Position numbers and translations under genes: made by a program. The notes under the pieces are model-generated. The model was not told the DNA's origin. It was given only the letters and a program-made list of their open reading frames with translations, and searched no databases. Below are positions 1 through 7,775 of a stretch of DNA of 64,000 nucleotides, one piece after another; the stretch's first letter is position 1, and every line of letters begins with the position of its first letter. Source of the DNA: Marinobacter maritimus (GTDB lineage: Bacteria > Pseudomonadota > Gammaproteobacteria > Pseudomonadales > Oleiphilaceae); the NCBI RefSeq assembly GCF_007671675.1, contig NZ_VCGW01000001.1:1054001-1118000 (forward strand). The letters run 5' to 3'.

Positions 1-584
1 TGGGTCTCTATGTGGCGCGCCATCGCCTCAATGTAGGGCGAATAATCCGGATAGTGAGAAATAAAGCGCAGGTCTGGTAACCAACGGCGCGCTGAAAAAT
101 CTTTGGCTATCGCATCAAAGGTCGATGCCGATGTGGAGGCTGAATACTGCGGATAAAGCGGGAGCACCACCAATTTTCTGACGCCCTGTTCTTGCATTTC
201 GTCAAGCACCTTGGGAACGGAAGGGTTGCCATAACGCATAGCAAAACCTACAACCACGTCCGGGCCGTACTTCTTTTTCAGAGCTTCCCGGATGCCCTCA
301 GCCTGTTTTGCAGTGTGGATCAAAAGTGGCGAACCCTCAGGCTGCCACACGCTTGCGTAAGCTGCTGCGCTGCGCTTGGGGCGGATGCGCAGGATAATGC
401 CATGCAATATCAGCCACCACAGAGGGCGGGGTAACTCAACAACTCTGGGGTCGGAAAGGAATTCCGACAGATAACGTCGTAAAGCTGAAGGGGTTGGGGC
501 ATCTGGCGTACCAAGATTGGTAACCAGCACACCAATCCTTTCCGGTTGGTTGTGCCGGAAGTTCTCTGAACCTTTGTATTGCAT
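1..584 (-). CDS. hemH: Ferrochelatase, 3' part cut by window edge
   Basis: Inserts ferrous iron into protoporphyrin IX, the last step of heme synthesis. The ATG lies at 584-582 and 194 codons are visible before the window edge. The N-terminus carries LGTPDAP (about residues 24-30) and then MRYGNP (116-121) and LPLYPQYS (141-148), all typical of bacterial ferrochelatases. The catalytic histidine region lies beyond the edge, so activity cannot be judged from here. The start is about 35 nt downstream of the DUF442 gene stop, so the two could be cotranscribed, but this is only an inference from spacing. Confidence 0.95.
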   Translation of the reverse strand, partial: MQYKGSENFRHNQPERIGVLVTNLGTPDAPTPSALRRYLSEFLSDPRVVELPRPLWWLILHGIILRIRPKRSAAAYASVWQPEGSPLLIHTAKQAEGIREALKKKYGPDVVVGFAMRYGNPSVPKVLDEMQEQGVRKLVVLPLYPQYSASTSASTFDAIAKDFSARRWLPDLRFISHYPDYSPYIEAMARHIET

Positions 585-619
585 GGGAGGGTGAATCCTG
601 AGCGTTTGGAGCGAAGCGG

Positions 620-1051
620 TTATTTCTGGTTGTCGGACTGTTGCGCCATGCGCGGGGCAAGACCACTTATGTCGTAGCCGGCGTTTCTGGCTTTACTGAA
701 TATGTCCTGAGCAGGCGTGGTGCGTGCAGCACTCAGGGCCCAAAGAACCGTGCAACGAGTGCCAGTTCGACAGAAAGCCAGTACGGGCTTTTCGGAAGCC
801 TGGATCATTTCTGAAAATTGATCTACGTCTGAGTCGGTCACATTTCCAGATGCCACGGGCATGTATATCCACGACATACCGTTTTCCCGGGCGGCGGCTT
901 CGATATCAGCCATTGCGGGCTGACCAGGTTCTTCCTTATCCGGACGATTGGCCACCAGTGTTCTGAAACCAAGTCTGGCTGCCTCTGCCACATCTCCGTA
1001 GGTAATCTGGGGAGCTACGGAAATTGTGTCATCGATCTTTCGGATATCCAT
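620..1051 (-). CDS. DUF442 / TIGR01244-type sulfur transferase or phosphatase-like protein
   Basis: A 143-residue single-domain protein of the cysteine-phosphatase/rhodanese-like fold. The active-site loop is C94-R-T-G-T-R99, the CX5R type of loop seen in the N-terminal domain of Blh (beta-lactamase hydrolase-like) proteins of persulfide-responsive operons. It follows two YeeE/YedE half-transporters on the same strand, a context seen in BigR-type sulfide or sulfur detoxification loci. No metallo-beta-lactamase (persulfide dioxygenase) domain is attached, unlike full-length Blh. The sulfur role is inferred from family and neighbours; a protein phosphatase role is the alternative. Confidence 0.85.
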   Translation of the reverse strand: MDIRKIDDTISVAPQITYGDVAEAARLGFRTLVANRPDKEEPGQPAMADIEAAARENGMSWIYMPVASGNVTDSDVDQFSEMIQASEKPVLAFCRTGTRCTVLWALSAARTTPAQDIFSKARNAGYDISGLAPRMAQQSDNQK

Positions 1052-1138
1052 GGGGTTTCCTCTCCGGAGTCGGTAAAAATGCTACGCCATCATCGCATAG
1101 GTAATGGCGCATGTCAGAATTATGCCATGTAAAACAGG

Positions 1139-1609
1139 TCACTCCGGGGCTTTGTAATGCCACCGTTCGCCTGAATCATCGGAGCGAAAAGCTGCTCTTT
1201 TGTGTTCAACGAGTTCGAATATACCCATACCGGCCACCATGGATGCAACAAATACAGTAGCTTTGACTTCACCCGCGCCCAAAGCAACAAGACCGGGGCC
1301 GGGACAAATACCGGCGATACCCCAGCCAATACCGAACAACAGGCCACCGACAATCAGGCGCTTGTTGATATGGGAATGCCCCGGAACCTTCATGTCGAAA
1401 CCGAGAAACGACAAGGTTCGTTTACGTGCAATAGCAAATGCCAGAAGGCCCACGATAACAGCACCTCCCATTACGAAGGCAAGTGAGGGGTCCCAGAGAC
1501 CGGCAATGTCGAGAAAGCCGAGAACTTTCTCCGGGTTTGCCATACCGGAAACAATAAGGCCAAAGCCAAACAGTAAGCCCGCAAACAACGCTGCAACAGC
1601 TGATTTCAT
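1139..1609 (-). CDS. YeeE/YedE (DUF6691) half-transporter, second subunit
   Basis: A hydrophobic protein of about 156 residues with roughly four to five membrane segments and the motif GICPGPG near the middle, as in the PmpB/DUF6691 half of YeeE-type transporters. The frame is open upstream to 1654, but the ATG at 1609 (MKSAVAAL) is preferred: it gives a normal length, follows the upstream stop (1614-1616) by only a few bases, and starts with a hydrophobic helix. It pairs with the gene at 1614-2051, the two together equalling one full YeeE. The family includes the thiosulfate importer TsuA, so the substrate is probably a small sulfur compound, which is an inference. Confidence 0.85.
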   Translation of the reverse strand: MKSAVAALFAGLLFGFGLIVSGMANPEKVLGFLDIAGLWDPSLAFVMGGAVIVGLLAFAIARKRTLSFLGFDMKVPGHSHINKRLIVGGLLFGIGWGIAGICPGPGLVALGAGEVKATVFVASMVAGMGIFELVEHKRAAFRSDDSGERWHYKAPE

Positions 1610-1613
1610 TCTA

Positions 1614-2051
1614 TTACACTCCCAGCACGTGGCGGATAATGAAAACTGTAACAAAACCCGCGAACATGAAGCTCAGGGTTGCTGCCAGTGATCTGGGTGA
1701 TAAACGGGACAGGCCACAAACACCATGGCCACTGGTGCAGCCCGATCCGTAGCGAGTGCCAATGCCAACTAACAGACCCGCAATAACCAGCGCAGGATAT
1801 CCCGCCTCTATTTCAATGGGCGGCAACTGTGCGACCAGCATCCAAAGACCTGGCGCCCCGATAAGGCCGGCCAGAAAAGCTGCTCGCCAGCCAATGTTAC
1901 CGGCGGATGCCGTCAGTAATCCGCCAAGAATGCCGCTGATCCCTGCAATTCTTCCGTTTAGCAGGAGAAAGCTCGCAGCAGCGAGACCCACCAGTGCACC
2001 GCCGGTAAGGGCGGTCCAGGGAGTAAAACTACTCCACGCAATATCAATCAT
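1614..2051 (-). CDS. YeeE/YedE half-transporter, first subunit
   Basis: A 145-residue membrane protein with the signature [12 protein letters not shown]; the cysteines are C105 and C112. Conserved cysteines in such motifs relay thiosulfate in the YeeE/TsuA family. It is the first gene of a leftward set with the second half-transporter and the DUF442 protein. Splitting of YeeE into two halves is common in proteobacteria (PmpA/PmpB type). An intrinsic terminator at 2118-2145 stops leftward transcription before this gene, so its promoter must lie within about 70 bp upstream. Confidence 0.85.
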   Translation of the reverse strand: MIDIAWSSFTPWTALTGGALVGLAAASFLLLNGRIAGISGILGGLLTASAGNIGWRAAFLAGLIGAPGLWMLVAQLPPIEIEAGYPALVIAGLLVGIGTRYGSGCTSGHGVCGLSRLSPRSLAATLSFMFAGFVTVFIIRHVLGV

Positions 2052-2398
2052 TCAGAAACCCCTGTCTAACCTCAGATCTGGTTTTGGAATATGCTTATAA
2101 GTAAGGGCGATAATAGCAAAAAAAAGCCCGGCAGAAATGCCGGGCAGAGGCGTGCGAGTAGTATCCATGAAAGACTTCCAGACAAACCGGTGTCAGCAGA
2201 GACTCCGGTATAGAGAAGTATTGACTATAATTTGAACACTTCAAGGATCGGGCCACTCCGTTTGAAAACATTTTTTCATATGGAGCCCGCCTTTATACCG
2301 CCGCCTTTGATAATGCGGCTTCCAGGCCGACTGAAATCGACTGCGAGCTGTAATACAATAGCGCTTTATATGCATCATCCCACCCCAGAGGTTGTTAA
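2052..2398. other. Intergenic region with a possible small RNA
   Basis: No convincing protein-coding frame was found in these 347 bp. The stretch holds the promoter of the YeeE operon at its left end, a strong leftward terminator at 2118-2145, and the promoter region of the phasin gene at its right end. The terminator has no leftward gene immediately in front of it, so a short leftward transcript may arise inside this gap. A -10-like TATAGT read leftward lies at 2229-2224, but no good -35 element is visible. Confidence 0.5.
2118..2145 (-). terminator. Strong leftward intrinsic terminator
   Basis: Read leftward, this is GCCCGGCA, loop TTTC, TGCCGGGC, followed by eight T. The 8-bp stem is perfect and GC-rich. 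There is no T-run on the right-hand side, so it acts on leftward transcripts only. Confidence 0.85.
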
Positions 2399-2815
2399 AT
2401 GTCTGATGAGAACGACAAGAAGCCCGAAAACGATCCGCAGCTGGCTGCCAAAATAAAAGGCTCAGCACGTCAGATATGGCTTGCAGGCTTGGGGGCCTAC
2501 ACCAAGGCAGAAGAAGATACCGGTCGCTTTTTCGAGCGTCTGGTTCAGGAAGGTGAACAACTGGAAAACAAGACCCGCGGCGTGGTGGAAAAACAGATTC
2601 GTTCTGTAGAAGATCGCGTTGAGGGGGTTCGTGAGCGGGCCACCGGGACCTGGGACAGGCTTGAGCACCTCTTTGACGAGCGAGTGTCCGGAGCTTTGCG
2701 TCGCCTGGGTATTCACCGGCGGGAGGATATCGAGGCACTTGAGCACAGAATAGAAGCTCTGGAAGCCGAGTTGTCCGCACTCCGAGACAGTAAAAGCAGT
2801 GATGAAGAAGAGTAG
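2399..2815 (+). CDS. Phasin (polyhydroxyalkanoate granule-associated protein, PhaI-like)
   Basis: A 138-residue charged helical protein without signal peptide. The core IWLAGLGAYTKAEE (about residues 27-40) is the hallmark of the PhaF/PhaI phasin family, followed by a long amphipathic helix and a C-terminal coiled coil (RRLGIHRREDIEALEHRIEALE region). Phasins coat PHA granules and control their size and segregation. Length matches Pseudomonas PhaI (about 139 residues). The gene converges on a PhaD-like regulator gene; the two stops are 3 bp apart (2815 and 2819). This mirrors the phaD-phaF-phaI association of pseudomonads, but without a synthase gene nearby. Confidence 0.9.
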   Translation: MSDENDKKPENDPQLAAKIKGSARQIWLAGLGAYTKAEEDTGRFFERLVQEGEQLENKTRGVVEKQIRSVEDRVEGVRERATGTWDRLEHLFDERVSGALRRLGIHRREDIEALEHRIEALEAELSALRDSKSSDEEE

Positions 2816-2818
2816 CCT

Positions 2819-3448
2819 CTACGAATAGTCCCGGCTGATCAGTTTCGCGTGTTCCTGCACATCTGGTGCGAAATAGGGCACCATGAGGTGCATCATCTGA
2901 TAGACCCCTCGGCCGGGGTCCACGGATTCCCGATTGTCGAGGTGCGACAGCGTATCAAACGCGCTCCAGTAGCATGCGGTGAGGGTTAGCTGTTCACACA
3001 GTGAATCCAGCTCCTCCTGCCCTATCTGCATCATGTTCTGGCGTCGCAGACTTTCGCAGATATTTCTGAAAGCCCCCGTTTTCTTTTTCAGAACCCGCTT
3101 GAAACGAACCTGCAAATTCTCGTAGCGTGATAAAACGTTCACGAGATCCTGATACAGAAATCGGTAACGGGCGACGGCTTCAAACAACAAATGCAGAAAA
3201 AAGCTCTGTTGATCCAGGCTGATATCAACGTCCTCAGGAACCGCGAGCAAGTCCAGCATTTCCGCCTCGAAGGCTAAAAACAGCTCCTCGACAATGTCGC
3301 CTTTACTTCTGAAATGGTAATACAGGTTGCCCGGGCTGATATCCAGTTCATCTGAAATGAGCAAGGTAGTCACGTTCGGTTCGCCCAGACTGTTGAAGAG
3401 TGACAGGCTGGTGTTGAGGATGCGGTCGCGGGTTTTTACTTTTGTCAT
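2819..3448 (-). CDS. TetR/AcrR-family regulator, PhaD-like
   Basis: A 209-residue regulator with an N-terminal helix-turn-helix: TRDRILNTSLSLFN at the start and ISPGNLYYHFRSKGDI as recognition helix (about residues 37-52). The N-terminal region, the RYRFLYQDL stretch and the length resemble PhaD, which activates pha genes in Pseudomonas in response to a PHA-pathway ligand. Convergence with a phasin supports the same link here. The ligand domain is too divergent to assign a ligand. Start ATG at 3448. xthA ends 18 bp upstream, so the two may be cotranscribed. Confidence 0.88.
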   Translation of the reverse strand: MTKVKTRDRILNTSLSLFNSLGEPNVTTLLISDELDISPGNLYYHFRSKGDIVEELFLAFEAEMLDLLAVPEDVDISLDQQSFFLHLLFEAVARYRFLYQDLVNVLSRYENLQVRFKRVLKKKTGAFRNICESLRRQNMMQIGQEELDSLCEQLTLTACYWSAFDTLSHLDNRESVDPGRGVYQMMHLMVPYFAPDVQEHAKLISRDYS

Positions 3449-3466
3449 AGTGCGCCCGGCCGACTC

Positions 3467-4279
3467 TCAGAGTTCAAAGGTTGCCCACACCGGGCAGTGG
3501 TCAGATGGCCGCTCCATCCCACGGAAATCGTAAGAAACACCGGCTTCGCGGGCTTTGGGCAACAGGCCGTCGCTCGCCATGATCAGGTCAATACGCAGGC
3601 CACGCTTGGGCTCACGCTCAAAGCCTTTGCTGCGATAATCAAACCAGCTGAATGTTTGTGATTCTTCCGGGTGAAGGTGGCGGAATACATCGGTGTAGCC
3701 CCGGCTTTCAACCTGGCTCAACCATTCCCGCTCTTCCGGGAGGAACGAACATTTCCCGGTACGCAGCCAGCGCTTGGCGTTGTCCGGGCCTATACCTATG
3801 TCTTTGTCCGTTGGTGAGATATTCATATCGCCCATGATAACCACATGGCCATCCTGTTCATTGAGCTCGTCCAGGTAAGCCATCAGGTCGGCGTAGAACT
3901 TCTCTTTGGCAGGAAACTTGATCGGGTGACTGCGGCTCTCGCCCTGGGGAAAGTAGCCATTGATTACCGTGAGCTTTTGGCCGTTAACGGTGAACTGTCC
4001 TGTAATCAAACGTCGCTGGGCATCTTCAGCATCGCCCGGATAGCCTTTAACGACGTGCTCGGGCTCTGCACGGGAAAGCAGCGCAACACCGTAGTGCGTT
4101 TTCTGGCCGTGGAAGTGTACGTGATAACCAAGTTCGCGAATGGCTTCGACAGGAAACTCTTCGTCCCTTACCTTGGTTTCCTGCAGGCCTATGAAATCGG
4201 GATTGTGGCTTTGAATCAGGGCTTCAAGCTGATGCAGGCGGGTACGGATACTGTTGACGTTAAAAGACACAAACATCAT
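3467..4279 (-). CDS. xthA: Exodeoxyribonuclease III
   Basis: A DNA repair enzyme: AP endonuclease and 3'-5' exonuclease of the endonuclease/exonuclease/phosphatase fold, 270 residues (E. coli ExoIII has 268). Metal and catalytic residues are visible: N7 in FNVNSIR, E34 in LQETK, D151 and N153 in GDMNISPTD, and the terminal D260-H261 in SDHCPV. Two ATG codons occur in tandem (4279 and 4276); a GGAGAG Shine-Dalgarno lies about 9 nt upstream of the first. The product is cytoplasmic. Confidence 0.97.
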   Translation of the reverse strand: MMFVSFNVNSIRTRLHQLEALIQSHNPDFIGLQETKVRDEEFPVEAIRELGYHVHFHGQKTHYGVALLSRAEPEHVVKGYPGDAEDAQRRLITGQFTVNGQKLTVINGYFPQGESRSHPIKFPAKEKFYADLMAYLDELNEQDGHVVIMGDMNISPTDKDIGIGPDNAKRWLRTGKCSFLPEEREWLSQVESRGYTDVFRHLHPEESQTFSWFDYRSKGFEREPKRGLRIDLIMASDGLLPKAREAGVSYDFRGMERPSDHCPVWATFEL

Positions 4280-4359
4280 GGCTAAAAACTCTCCGGCGTT
4301 GGTTGCCGCAGAAGTTTAACACATTGAAACCGGTGTATAGTCTTACCGATGAGGTGGCA

Positions 4360-5112
4360 TCAGGGTGTCAGTTGGCATTCCGGGTAGGTGTTAATGGCAT
4401 AGAGGATAGCTGCGGTGTAGTTCTGGTCAGTATTCTCGCGTACATTGGTCAGGCCGGAATAGGCGGTGAGTGCACCTCTATCATCGTAACCAAGAACGAT
4501 GGGGTCCACCAGGAAGTTGAGCACAAGGCTGTCCGGGCGAATTTGCACCACATGATCAGCCTTCACATCCGTGTTTTGCGCAGGCTCCAGAATAAAGGCG
4601 TAATCTGTGCCCCGGGTTGGGGCGAGGAAACGGAACTTCACTGACTCCCCACTGATTACTTTGTTCCAGTGTCGGCGTACCAGATTGTCAAAGCCTGCAT
4701 CGACCACCAGGTTGGCGGAAACCTCTGTGCTGAAACGCTTGGTATTGCCCTCGGGTTGCTGCCACTCAACCGAAACAGAATCTGAAGCCGGGTAGGTGAT
4801 CTTCAGAGACTCTCCAAAATCGGGTTGCCGGAAATCGACTGTTGGGCGAATAGCAGACGGGCGGTAAACGAGAGATTTTTCCGCGAAAGGTTCTCCATTG
4901 CCTTCGGTCTGTCGGGTATAGGTAACCCGGTGCTCTAGTGGCCTGAACACTCCGTTTTCGCACGCGCCCTCGACTTGGTGCCGTTCCACATACAGCGGTT
5001 CCCCCTCTCTGTTCTCGGCGGACCCAGTGAATTCAAAGCCATTGGCAGACACGGCGCCGGAAAGAGCAACCAGAATAACTGCAGCAGAAAAGCAGCCTGA
5101 GCTAAGGTTCAT
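4360..5112 (-). CDS. Unknown exported protein at the end of the lipid operon
   Basis: A 250-residue protein I do not recognise. It has a clear signal peptide (hydrophobic residues 8-22, likely cleavage after AVSA at about 23) and no other membrane segment, so it is probably periplasmic. The mature part has only two cysteines, C51 near the N-terminus and C246 four residues from the end, which could form a disulfide. The start overlaps the DUF2878 gene stop by 4 nt, placing it as the last gene of the eight-gene operon. Many related operons end in a small exported protein, so a lipid-linked periplasmic role is plausible but unproven. Confidence 0.8.
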   Translation of the reverse strand: MNLSSGCFSAAVILVALSGAVSANGFEFTGSAENREGEPLYVERHQVEGACENGVFRPLEHRVTYTRQTEGNGEPFAEKSLVYRPSAIRPTVDFRQPDFGESLKITYPASDSVSVEWQQPEGNTKRFSTEVSANLVVDAGFDNLVRRHWNKVISGESVKFRFLAPTRGTDYAFILEPAQNTDVKADHVVQIRPDSLVLNFLVDPIVLGYDDRGALTAYSGLTNVRENTDQNYTAAILYAINTYPECQLTP

Positions 5113-5630
5113 GACGCCAGCTCCGGATAAAGTGATTTTCGGGCAAACAACAATAATGGGAATACCACCATCCAGCCCACAGCCAGTGCGAGGAGGGAAG
5201 GAACCAGTTCTGGCAACTCAACTATCCCGATTTCACTTGCTGACCAATAGGCGAAAGGTCCTGCGACAGGAGCGAACAGAAATGCCAGCCAGACCTTACG
5301 GCTGATCCAGTTAAGCGAGTGGCTCAGGGTGGTCATAAAAATAGCCCAGATAGCAACGAGCCAGAGCGGCGTAACCAGTACCGCTCCGCTGCCGTAATCC
5401 AGTATGCCAAGCCGGAACCAGAGTCCGTCTAGTACAGCGCCGGTAACCGTCCCCAGTCCGATAAACTGCAGCTCTGTAAACCTGTTCTGGCTTACCAAAA
5501 CAAAGTGCAGGAGTAGGAAAACCAGAACAAGGGCTGGGCCAATCAGGTCGGGATAAGTAACACAGGCAAACCAGCCAATCTGGAAAAGCAGGAAATTCAA
5601 TATATTACGAGTATTTTTTGAAGTAATCAT
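5109..5630 (-). CDS. DUF2878 family membrane protein
   Basis: A 173-residue integral membrane protein with about five or six hydrophobic helices. It matches the DUF2878 type, which is found beside CFA-like methyltransferases and DUF1365 proteins. No catalytic motif is evident. It overlaps both neighbours by 4 nt (start within the end of the methyltransferase gene, stop within the start of the exported protein gene), so translation is probably coupled. A role as a membrane partner of the fatty-acid modification pathway is inferred from context. Confidence 0.85.
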   Translation of the reverse strand: MITSKNTRNILNFLLFQIGWFACVTYPDLIGPALVLVFLLLHFVLVSQNRFTELQFIGLGTVTGAVLDGLWFRLGILDYGSGAVLVTPLWLVAIWAIFMTTLSHSLNWISRKVWLAFLFAPVAGPFAYWSASEIGIVELPELVPSLLALAVGWMVVFPLLLFARKSLYPELAS

Positions 5631-6901
5631 ACACTAAAAATGTTCTGTCGCTTGTTACCGGGCTTGGCGAAAACAAGCTGTGATACGCCGATGGCACGTT
5701 CGCTGAACCCCGCCTCGCAATAGGCAAAGTAGAAGTTCCAGAGCCTGCGGAACGCCTGGTCATACCCCATGGACTCGAGCTGGTCGCGATTGGCCCTAAA
5801 ACGCTCACACCAGTCGCGGAGTGTGCGTGCGTAATGAAAGCCTGTGTCTTCGGAGTGGGTCATAATCAGGTTTGACTCGTTACGTACTGATTCCAGAATG
5901 GCACCAAACGATGGAATAAAACTCCCGGGGAAGATAAAGCGCTGGATAAAGTCCACATTTTTAAGGGCTCGAAGGTAGCGTTGCTCCGGCATGGTAATGG
6001 CCTGAACAAGGGCCAGGCCGTCTGGCTTCAGAAGCGAATTAATCTGGCTGAAGTAGCTGTCCAGAAACTGCGGACCCACCGCTTCGATCATTTCGATGGA
6101 AACCAGCTTGTCGAATTGGCCTGCAAGATCCCGGTAGTCATCAAACAGCAGAGTGATCCGGTGTTCCAGACCCTCACTGCGCACCCTTTCCTGAGCAAGT
6201 TCCAGCTGTTCTTTTGAAATGGTCGTCGTGGTTACGTGGCAGCCGAAGTGTTTTGCCGCGTGTATGGCAAAACCGCCCCAGCCGGTTCCTATCTCGATCA
6301 CCCGATCGTTTGGCTGCAAGTCCAGTTTCTGGCAAATAGTATCCAGCTTATGAACGGCGGCTTCTTCAAGTGTCGATTCCTCGCCGGGATAAATCGCGGA
6401 GGAATACATCATGGTTGGATCGAGAAACGATTCAAACAGATCGTTGCCGAGATCGTAATGGGCGCTGATGTTCTTTCGTGAACCGTCTTTGGTGTTGCGG
6501 TTCAGCCAATGCAGCCCTTTAAGCGCTGGCTTGGTAAGCCAGCTGAACTTATCTTCAAAATCGTTCATACGGTCGATATTGCGTGAGAAGAATCGCAGCA
6601 GCGCAGTGAGGTCGGGTGAGGACCAGTCACCGGCCACATAGGCTTCAGCAGCACCTACACTCCCTCCAGTCAGCAAGTCTCGCCATGTACTCTGATCATG
6701 AACAACCAGCTCGGCGGGATGATGTTCTGTATTACCATCGCCAAACACCAAATCGTCCAAGCCGTTTTGACGGATGGTCAGAACGCCTTCCCGCAGCTGC
6801 CGAAGCTGTTGAACCACCACGCTTCGGGCAACCCGACTGCTGAGGGAAGCGCTTTCTTGCGTTTCGGAAATACGATTGGCCGATGTGTTCATGTTCTCCA
6901 T
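5627..6901 (-). CDS. Cyclopropane-fatty-acid-synthase-like SAM methyltransferase with altered active site
   Basis: A 424-residue member of the CFA synthase family, which transfers a methyl group from SAM to the double bond of phospholipid acyl chains. The SAM site is VIEIGTGWGGFA (about 201-212). Against E. coli CFA synthase from memory, the residues that hold the catalytic bicarbonate differ: C139 is S168 (MMYSSA), H266 is Q300, and the H after E239 is A274. E239 (E273), I268 (I302) and Y317 (Y357) are kept. This points to a methyltransferase other than a true cyclopropane synthase, such as the UfaM or 10-methyl type. The start overlaps the DUF1365 gene by 13 nt; ATG codons at residues 1 and 4 are both possible. 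Confidence 0.92.
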   Translation of the reverse strand: MENMNTSANRISETQESASLSSRVARSVVVQQLRQLREGVLTIRQNGLDDLVFGDGNTEHHPAELVVHDQSTWRDLLTGGSVGAAEAYVAGDWSSPDLTALLRFFSRNIDRMNDFEDKFSWLTKPALKGLHWLNRNTKDGSRKNISAHYDLGNDLFESFLDPTMMYSSAIYPGEESTLEEAAVHKLDTICQKLDLQPNDRVIEIGTGWGGFAIHAAKHFGCHVTTTTISKEQLELAQERVRSEGLEHRITLLFDDYRDLAGQFDKLVSIEMIEAVGPQFLDSYFSQINSLLKPDGLALVQAITMPEQRYLRALKNVDFIQRFIFPGSFIPSFGAILESVRNESNLIMTHSEDTGFHYARTLRDWCERFRANRDQLESMGYDQAFRRLWNFYFAYCEAGFSERAIGVSQLVFAKPGNKRQNIFSV

Positions 6902-7773
6902 GAGCTTACCTTTCCTCGAATCTTGCTTGGGTCGTCTGCGCTGGTTACGTCCACGCCCCGGTCGCTGCTTCCCAGCCGGTGGGCAGGGTCGCCTTCGCCA
7001 AGCTTGTCCGGATGGGTATAAAACGGCGCACCCTTGAATTTCAGTTTCAGGGCGTGCCAGTAAATACCGGCGGCAACCTTGAGCGCTTCCAAAGGGAATT
7101 GGCGCAGACTTCTATGGAGAGTTTTACGTGTCAGTGGTGCTCTCTGGACTACCAGCGTGGCATCAAAGTGCTTTTTTCCTTCTTCCAGCACGTTCATATG
7201 AATTCTCAGCTCTGGCCCGCGAAAGCTGAACGTCCATTCGTAGTGTTGCGCCATGGCATTGAAAGGAGACACATGAAAGCGCTTGGTGAATCCGAACTGC
7301 TCGGTGCGCCAACCTGCAGAACTGGGCTCACTGCCTGTGGTTTCCAGGCAGTAGATGTGGCGCTCATTCCAGGGTGTGTTGGTGATTTGCGCCACAATCA
7401 CGGCAGGAACATCACCATCAGCGCCACTCTCACCCATGTGGTAGCAGAAATAAAAGCTCACTGGATTGAACACATATCCGGCGTAACGAGGGTGTGTGAT
7501 CAGTTCAACCGGGCCGTCGGGGCGCCAGCCGGTTGCAGTTTCAACCTGCGCCCGCACCGCTTCTGAAAGCTCACCTGCCTCGGGCCGAAAATAATCTTTT
7601 CGTTTCAGGGATAACCAGTTGAAGCGTTCCAGCGAAAAAAAAGGGCTCACACTGGTTACGTTGTTCCACTCGTCGGTATCCAGCGCCAACATACCCGTAT
7701 GGTATTCAAACTCATGCCGAACGGGATACAGGCGCCGGTGCCGGATTGAGCCTTGTAACCATTGGCTGCTCAT
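6889..7773 (-). CDS. DUF1365 family protein
   Basis: A 294-residue protein of the DUF1365 family, recognised by its start (GSIRHRRLYPVRHEFEY), the HPRYAGYVFNPVSFYFCY core (about residues 98-115) and the NTPWNERHIYCL stretch. The family is nearly always encoded between an FAD oxidoreductase and a CFA-like methyltransferase, as here. Biochemical function is unknown; a lipid-modifying or lipid-presenting role is inferred from this conserved neighbourhood. It starts 2 nt after the stop of the upstream oxidoreductase gene. Confidence 0.9.
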   Translation of the reverse strand: MSSQWLQGSIRHRRLYPVRHEFEYHTGMLALDTDEWNNVTSVSPFFSLERFNWLSLKRKDYFRPEAGELSEAVRAQVETATGWRPDGPVELITHPRYAGYVFNPVSFYFCYHMGESGADGDVPAVIVAQITNTPWNERHIYCLETTGSEPSSAGWRTEQFGFTKRFHVSPFNAMAQHYEWTFSFRGPELRIHMNVLEEGKKHFDATLVVQRAPLTRKTLHRSLRQFPLEALKVAAGIYWHALKLKFKGAPFYTHPDKLGEGDPAHRLGSSDRGVDVTSADDPSKIRGKVSSWRT

Positions 7774-7775
7774 TA

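Noticed and set aside
2241..2780. Leftward open frame (179 codons) antisense to the phasin gene
   Set aside because: Composition is Arg/Pro-rich shadow-like and the opposite strand holds a clear phasin. It also does not extend to the leftward terminator at 2118.
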